From Apricaphanius iberus (lineage: Eukaryota > Chordata > Actinopteri > Cyprinodontiformes > Aphaniidae), in contig JAPXFQ010000385.1 of the NCBI GenBank assembly GCA_028564705.1, positions 558,001 to 622,000 on the forward strand: 64,000 nucleotides of DNA. The letters are read 5' to 3'. Shown here in pieces: positions 50,701 to 59,700 of the stretch (position 1 is the first letter of the stretch; each line of letters starts with the position of its first letter). The notes beneath the pieces were generated by a model that did not search any database, was not told the origin of the DNA, and saw only the letters and a program-made list of their open reading frames with translations. Both the position numbers and the translations under genes were made by a program.

Positions 50701-53700
50701 AAAATAATGGACAATGCGGAGACGTGAACTGTCCTCCGCTTCGCGACGGACGATTGCTCCCCGCAAAGTCCATTATTTTCTCATAATGGACTCTTCGTCG
50801 GGCATTATCCCGCTTACACCATGGTCACTTACGAAATAAATATTTAATCAATTAATATTACTTTAATGTGTTTTAGAGTTAAAATCGTGAGGGGTTTTTT
50901 ATAAGTCGAGCGCACTATTTAATATCTTCCTCAGGCGTTGTCAAGTAACGTGGCCACAGTGAGCCGACCGCAGCAGTTAAACTGTGAAATAACGTTGAGA
51001 CTCCGTTGCCATTTGAGCCAGCGCAATAATTTACAACTGTCATCAGGCAATTTGACGGGACGCCTTTCCTAGGTGTATATTATCAGTTTTTAATGTACAC
51101 CCTCCAGCCAATCAGAATTGAGTATTCATCCAGACCATGGTATAATTTGGAAATAATTTGAGAAACTTTGAACATTTATTGAGCAAACAATGACATTTTC
51201 CTATAACATGGTAAAAATATGAAGTGACAGAGAGACCAATTCCTCTTAGCTACTTTTTAGAATGGGATAGACTCTTGTTTAGCAATCAGTTAAAGCAGAT
51301 GTGTGTTGAACATAAACTAAGGAATGGCTTAGAGAAAAATAAGTACTCACCTAAATTTGCCTACAACTCTCGTCAGCCATTTCTGTTACCCACATATATA
51401 TCTGAGGAGTTCATTAAACCTTACTGCTACTTCAACTCAAAATGTGTGCTTTTATTATATTTGAAGATGACTAAGCTTTTCACTAACAAACACATGGCGG
51501 CTTTGGAATAAAACAGAGTAGTAATATTTAGATAATCACCTAATGTTTGCTGTTAAGCATGGTAGAGTAGCTGTGTTACTCTGGCCATATTTCTAGGAAC
51601 TGTGTCAGAGTTTGTGGCACTGTGACCTCTTTGAAATGTAAGGATGCTTTAAATAAAAGCAGAATAATCATTCAAAACATGAATGATACACAATCAACTT
51701 ATCAAAGAAGTGTTCATGAGAAATAAAATTAAGCTCCTTTCATCCTTTCATGATCCTTTTGGTCCCCCACTAGACATAAAGTCTAAATAAAACCTGTAGG
51801 ATGAGCTGTAGACAAGAGACTTGTCCTAAAGGGAAAGAAGTCTATATATACTGTATGTGTATCTTATATATATGCACACAGCAGCTAAATAATGGTAAAG
51901 AATGCTTTAATTTAAAGATAAAATATACTAACCCCCTGCATGCTCCACTCCTAAACAGAGCTTAGTTTGTGGCTGATGCTGTTCACTCATCAAATTGTAC
52001 AAGGGAACACTTTATATCCCCCACTTGACAAAGTCCATAGACAACTGTCAGCTGTTCTTACCACAAAGAACAGCTTCAAAGCATTCCAGTAAGGTAAACA
52101 ATGGCAAAGCTCTGTTCAGAGACAGTAAAACTGGTGGTGCCAGTGTCCCCACTGCACTTGTGCCACTAATGACTGTCTGAATCAGCATGCTTAAGCCTTA
52201 CTTTGAGTAAAACTATTTAGGCTTCATTTGCTATGCTGTAGATCAAATGCCATCATAAATAGATAGTATTTAGATTCAATCAGCATTAAAATAATCTGCA
52301 AAATCCTGCTAACCTATCCTTATCATATCGATTAGAGCTACAGCAAAGAACTGAAAAGTTATCTACAGGATTTTATGGGGGCCCTACTATGTAGAAGATG
52401 ACAAAACCCAAAAAAAACGGCATCAAACAACTCAAAAAGAAACAAAAGTGTTTTAGAAAACTAAATTAGCTTTACCCTACATCTGTATTAACTTCTCTAT
52501 CTTGCTTTCTGCATGTTAAAATGTTTTATTGATACATTTGAAGCAAATATTCCAAGAGGGCCAGAATGACCTTACATTTTAAAACCACATGAAAATGTGC
52601 ATATGCATTAGATTTAAATATTAAATATATATAGGTAATATTTACTAGACCAACACACATGTATTAAAATTATAATAATCCCATTTCTTTTATTACTGAA
52701 AGCAGCAACAACAGCATTAATTAGTTTGTTTGTGTGGACACTGGGCTAAATACACTTGGTGGCGGATTCAACACTGAAATGTGAAGTCAAATCGATTTAA
52801 AAAATAAAAGGTCAACAAACATCAAAGCACCTTTTCCATCTAGCAGTTCCTAAGCAGTTAAAAGGACAAAGAGAAAGCTTTACTCACGTATACATCCAGT
52901 GGGAGACTCAGGAGCAACTCCGTAAGGCCTGTAGAAACCGTCAATGCATCTCTCGCAGTTTATTCCTGCAGTGTTGTGCTAAAGAGCAAAAGAAACAAGT
53001 AATGTGCATAAGACACAGCTAAGCCAAGAAAAAAAAATCTAATTTTTGCACAAATGCACTCTCTCTATGATTGGTTATTATTCTTCCTTATTTGGAGGAA
53101 TGGGCCAATTTATCAATCTGAGTTTTCATTGTCTTTTCAATGTGCGAACCTCAGTAGTTTTGATACAGTTCGGAATCTAGTTCATAAGTTCAGATATATT
53201 TTTTAAATTAAATTTAATATAATGGGAATAGCTGCAACAGACTGGCGTCCTGTTCAGAGTGTACCCTGCCTAACGCCTGATAATTGCTGGGATAGGCTCC
53301 AGCTCCCCCGTGACCCTGAATTGGATAAGCGGTTAAGAAAATGGATGGATGGATGGATGGATAATGGGAATAGAAGCAGGACAGCTATCCTCCTTATGGA
53401 TTCATCTCCAGATGATTGTTATATGAGACTGATGGAGATATTTGTGGAGCAGGATATGTGAATGCACTGCATACATAAACAAAGTTAAGATTGTTCACAA
53501 TCTTTAATTATTTTTTTAATCAGCCAAAAATCCACTTTAAAAAACATGAAATAATAAATATATTATTTTTCTTGCTATCATATTGTTAAATAACATGGAA
53601 TTGATTAAAGCATAAAAAAATTGTTAAAAAAACAAAATCTTCAAAAACTGATTCAAGAAGGGACAATGCTTTACCAGTGGTGAACCTCATTTAAATGCTA

Positions 53701-56700
53701 CACTTCACAGAGGATTACACTGATATATAAACAGACAAGTTTTATTTTTAGTTTCTCTTTTATTGCTTACACCGATAAGAGGACACATGGGTGCGCTGAC
53801 AAGAATCAGTTTAAACTTGATACACGCTTCGTACCTGGCAGCCGATGCACACACCTCCTCCACTGTATCTGCCGAAGGTGTCCAAACTTGCTCCCATCTT
53901 CTCAACTTCTGGGTCATAATAGCAGTCAGAGGCATGGGAAAAGCACTGGCAGGCTGAAGTGGAAAGCCCCAAGACACAAAAAAAAATCAGAACATTTTGA
54001 TTTGCCTCCCAATGAATTACCTCCTACACGTTTAAACACCTAAAGCCTTTAATTCGGGTGTAAGACATTAAACGTTTGCCTGGCAATATCAAAGTTGGTT
54101 ACCTGGATAGACTTTTGCATGTGTTACAACTGATATCATTGTTGCAGTCAAAGTTCTCTCTCTTCTTAACGTAGTACATAAAAAATCTAGTTGACCACAG
54201 TAGATAGCAAACAGATTGCACATTTTCACCCTAGCATGAATACAGTTGTTCTGAGAGGAAATGATTCCAAAAAGTTTAGGGATAAAGTTGTGGATTACCT
54301 TATAGCTGTGGAAAAAAGGCACAACCAAAGTCATTTTTGAAAGAAGCCCCTTTAAAAAAATGTTGTTTGAGGTTTGCAACCAAGCATGTGGAGGACAAAG
54401 AAAATATATGCATGTCCCCTAATCTTTTGTGACGTCAGCATTTATGTTTCCTTGCATTGCATTATGTGATTGGGTCGCAAGAAACAGTGTATTTTACCTA
54501 TATTGTATTGATTTGTATGTTTGGTGGAATATTTAGCGAAGAAGATGCTCTTTATTGCTGTTTGGGCGATTTTTTGGGGGCCTGATAAAAGTTTTTTTTT
54601 ATTCCCTTCGAAAAGGACCATGAAAAATGAAAGAGATTGCAGCAATCGGGAGATTAAATACAGACGCTCCGAAGAAAGCCTGGATTCCTGTAGTAACTGA
54701 CAGTTTGTGAGTCTCATTTTGTTCATGTTAAGTCCTTCTGACCATGTATTCATTATTTAGAGATGTTTTATTTTATAAAACATTCAGGTTTGCTTATTTT
54801 AAAACCCTCTACGTTATATGGTTTTCACATTCTCATTCAGGTGTCCCAAACACCTGACCAGCAAGTCCTATCCTTACAGCTGCTTCTACTTTAAACATTC
54901 AAACTGAATGACTGCATGATTCTCCAAAAGTGGATTTAAAAAAAAGGAAGAATTATGTAAGCTGTGATACTTAGGCCGTTTTCACATGTGTGGCCGTACC
55001 AGAAAACGGCCAGAGAAAATGCTAATTTTTTCTGTTCACATGTCACGGATCTCTGCCCGTATTGAGATCCAGTCTTTTACTACAAATAAACAGCAGGTGG
55101 CGGCATACAAATAAGTCTTAGTTCTCCAACAAACAAGGGAGTGCGAAGTACTGACGTCATAAAACGAGCGACAGCCTAGAATGTAAACAAACTGGTCTAC
55201 TGGTCAGCTGCTACCTGAAGTCATCTACAGGGTGAGTGTTGTAGTAAACCCGCCGTTTTGTAACCTGCTGTGTTGCTGTGGGATGCTTGAATCGCGTTGT
55301 TTTGGTATTTGTATGGTCGCGAGGTGATTCTGTAATATCGGCCGGCGGTGTCGTCATTTCCGCATGGAGCGCGTCTATTGTCCTGAGTACGGCCAGAGTA
55401 CGGGTTGTGTTCACATGGTACGTGGCCGCTCGTACCTGGACTCGGATACTACCTCCAAGGCAGGTCTCTCTGGCCGTATTCTGGCACGGTACAGTCTGTG
55501 TTCACATGGTACGAAATAAGTGGATTTTGACCAAATACCGTACCCGAGTACGGAATCCCATACCATGTGAAAGCGCCCTTAGTTTTTCACCAGAAACCAG
55601 TCACCACTGAATTTCTCAAGTCTCAGGACAACTGAAATTGTACAAAAAGCTCCAACATTTCCATAAATAAGGACACTAATCAATGAGGATTTATCCAGCT
55701 TTGCAGATGTGTTGAAGGTTTTGCCATTCTCTCTGGAAATCACCAACTGGGATGTGACTCAAGCTGTGACTATGCTTGGCCAGGTTGCAGCTCTACTTTT
55801 AGCATAACCATTGCTTTTTGTCTCGCAGAGATTGGCCAAACTGTGAAACAAAATAATTGTTCTGCAGATTTTTGAAAGACTTTCATTCTTTATGAGTGAA
55901 GAGTCCAGGGGTCCCATTTATAAACGTTGCGTACGCACAAAACGGGGCCTGAAACTGGCGTACGCCACTTTCAAAGCAAAAGTTGTGATTTATAAAAAAC
56001 AGACTTGACGGGAAAATGTGTGCACCTGTACGGCAACTCTGACCCGTGCGTACGGACATTTTGGAGACGAGGGAATCGACGACACAGTTGGTGAGGTGAG
56101 GAACTGCAGCCAGACTGCATATTACTCCTCTCACGCATATCATTTCACCTCACACCAAACATTAATAATGGATTCATGTTATTATAAACATCCAAACAAG
56201 CAATGATATCTATATTGTAGCTTAGCAGTGAGCTATAGCTCTTCTAAAAACATTTTTGAATATTAAAATAGATACATAAAACTTATCTCAAAACCTTAAA
56301 CTCAGATAAAAGGGCCGGGACTGTGTGCCAATTAATAAATTGAATCATCTGCCGTCCCTGAGCGCAATAATGCCTTCAGTCTTGAATGGGATCATTAAGA
56401 TGAGCAGGCGATACATCACGTCTCCATATACTGTGGGGGAGCAGGTCGAAATTAAGATGCAATTTGCAGCAATGTCCGGTTTCCCAAACATAATCGGCGC
56501 AATTGACTGCACCCATATTACTATAAGGGCCCCGTCCGAGGAAATTCCCCTCCCTCCTGGCCTACCACCCTCCCCAGCATGAGAACCCGACCCACAGCCG
56601 CCTCCTCCTCGACAGAAAGCTTTCACCCAGGGAGCAAGGATCGGCCAGGATGTAAAATTTTTATTGTATCATTTAAGGTAGCAATGTGTCAGCTCGGGTG

Positions 56701-59700
56701 TACACGTACCCCCTCCAGTAGCAGACCCACTCTGGAGGTGGGAGTGTTTTTTTTTCCGACCACTTTTTTTTTTAATTTTTACTTTTTTTTCGGTTACCGT
56801 GCTGTCAGTTGCACTGACAGTCTGCACTGCAGACGCCACATGCTGCCACTCACAGTTCTTTCTTTTATTTGTGAAACCGCTGCTGTTTCCACCAAATAAA
56901 ATGTCTCTTCTAGCCTCTACTTCACCCACTAGCACTTCAATCAACATCTCCGTAAAGTTTCTCTTCTTGTTTTTCTTTTGTTATTGCCATATTTCCCCTC
57001 TTCTTCATATGCATCAATATTCATGTCCTGCTTTGCATTGACCTTTTATAGCCAGATTTGGGCGTGTTCAGGGCGGGATATGAGCCAAATTCACGTGCGC
57101 AAACTTCCAAGAAGACCGTGATTTATAAAGGGAAATTGCTTACACCTGTGCGTAGGCATGGTTTTATAAATCAGAAATCGTTTTGGCGTACGCAAACTTT
57201 TTGTTTTGGTCATACGTACACTTTTAGTAGGGATTCTACGCAATGTTTTATAAATGAGACCCCAGGGCTTTCTATTAAATATGAACAAATGTGTCCCCTG
57301 CAGATGTGTGGCAAGAACACCGGCAAACTGAACCATCATTTTTCCCAGATCTCATATGCGCTTGGAATAACTTAAATTTCGTTTTCAATAGAGATTTAAT
57401 ACTTCTCTCTAAATCTCTTTTGGTCTTCAGACGTTAAAGAGTTTATTTATAGAGGATTTCACTCACTTGTTCCTGTTGTCTTTATAGTCTGTCATTTTGT
57501 TTGTTTTCTTGCCACTCCACTACTCATGCATGTGCTCAAAGATAATATTTTCCTGACTTTTTTTTTCAGCGGATACACAGAAACTGGTCAGATTAAATGG
57601 ATAGAGCAAAATCCAGGGGATTCATGAAAGAAAAACCTCTTTGTTGCTGCAAAAGATTTCAGAGCTGGACACATAATCCCTAAACATAAAGGTAGAGATA
57701 CAGCTGGTTAGATGAACAAGAACATACTCATGTGCTAGAATGGCCCAGTCAAAGTCCCGACCTAAATGCAACTGAGAATCTGTGGCAAGACAAGAAACTT
57801 TACATTTGTAGATGCTCTCCGTCCAGTCTGACTGAGGATATGTACACACGTAGCCAGGTATTTAAAAAAAAACGAATATTTTCCTCATCTCTTTTTTTTT
57901 TTTTATCCCCATCCACAAATAACTGGATAAGTGGATTTTAAAGCACATTCATGGACATGGCAAACCTGAGGGGGAAGTAGTACTCCCAAATCCTATCCGC
58001 TCAGATTAACTCTGTACTCCCAAACTGTGGCATTCAGCAGTGATAGAGAGTGTAAAAACAAGCGAGCAAAAAGGGCTTTGACAATCAATCATGCTAACAC
58101 AGCTCTAAGGGCATAAATGAGTTTCTGAGTGTAAAAACATGTCACACAAGTGATGTTGGAGCATTTTTTTTTTTTTTTTTTTTTGGACAGTGGACGTTGC
58201 GGCACTTAAAACTCCAGTTTCATCTGTACACACACAGACACTGAAAAAGGAGAAAACGTAGATCTTCACTTTGGCCAGAGTCTTTAAATAAATTCGCTTC
58301 TGGTACCGAAAATCTGCGTTTACATGTGCATGACACAGGGCAAACCGTAAAAAATATCTCCATTTTGTGCAAATCTAATTGAGACTCTATGTATTGTGGA
58401 AGTGAGAAAGCACTGTATTTTCTGGTGAAAATGTCTCAACAATCCATTTCAATTGGATTCCAGGGGATCCAGGCTCTGATGCCTCCCTGGATGGATCACT
58501 TGGGAAATTTCAACATTCTAGGCTGGTGCAGGCCAGCACAACTTACCAGCCACTAAGGTAAGTAGACAAAAAGCAGGTATCCTGAGGCCAGTTGCTCATT
58601 ACACAAACCATATGTGGAATGTCCTGTGGAATCTTCACTGACTACATACAATACCATATCAGGGCATCAGCAACTAGGATTTAATATCAGAGACAAGAGG
58701 ACACTTCAGCCCTCTCTTGTGGCTGTAAATTCAGGAGCCAGCAGCATGGGGAGGAGCACAAAGAGATATGCTTTACACTTCGGATGAAGCATTGGACAAA
58801 AAACACTCACGCTGACACTCGTTGGGGCTGTCAACAGTTGCAGCACGCCACGGCTTCTGGTTAAAGCCTGGGCAGCAGCGGTCACATGACTCGCCACAGG
58901 TGTTGTGTTGGCACTCGCATTGGAGTCTAAAGAAAGAGGACGAGACATAGCGGTACATAGTGATTCTGTGATGTTTGACACCTTTGAGACAACAATTTAA
59001 GCTACATATCACTGACACATTATCACCATGAAGTCATGACAAACATGTTGCCTTTAACACAGAGTGACATTTGATTTAAATTTTCTTGGAAATGTTCGAT
59101 TCAATTTCAGTTCAGTTTATTTATATAGTACCAATTCACAACATATGTTATCTCAAGGCACTTTACAAGAAAAGTAATTTCAATACAACTTTGGCTTTAG
59201 GGCACATTTTGGCCCCAAACTGGTAATGTATCGGTTACATAGGGAAATGAGAGATTTCTGTGCAGGGCCTAAAGGAGGTGAAATATATTACTGCTGTCTA
59301 CAAGAGCAGATAAGGAAGGTTTGTACAGGGATGTTTCTCCTCAAAACTATCAAATTTGAAGGGGAAGGGGCAAAGCCACAGACACAAAGCAAGCTTGATA
59401 ATTTATCTTTTTCATGTCAATCCTTTTTAAATAAAGGTAATGAATATCCAAATATACCAAAAATCTTAAATGCATAAAACATAAAAATACTCTGTGAGCC
59501 CCTCTGTTATTCTTCAAGCTGAATAAGCAGTTTAAAAGAGAATTGTTGTAATCAAAAATGGCCTTTTGTTTCACACCCTCTAACACAGGAAGGCATTATC
59601 ATTTATGGTGTCTGGAACTGCGCCTCTGAAAATCTCCCGCATTCATTACAAAACAAATTATTTTCTTAACAAAAAAAAATATGTTTTTTAAACAGGAATG

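Larger units (their letters stand above)
55909..57262. mobile_element. Degenerate PIF/Harbinger transposon
   Basis: The terminal inverted repeats are GGGTCCCATTTATAAACGTT and ACGCAATGTTTTATAAATGAGACCC, with CAG directly repeated at both borders (55906-55908, 57263-57265). The 1.35-kb element contains remnants of both genes of the family: a transposase piece on the plus strand and a Myb/SANT-like piece on the minus strand. It lies in intron E4-E5 of lama3. Confidence 0.85.

Noticed and set aside
53705..53977. 90-codon minus-strand frame around E5 starting with a Met
   Set aside because: It is the wrong frame of E5. The laminin frame reads [15 protein letters not shown].
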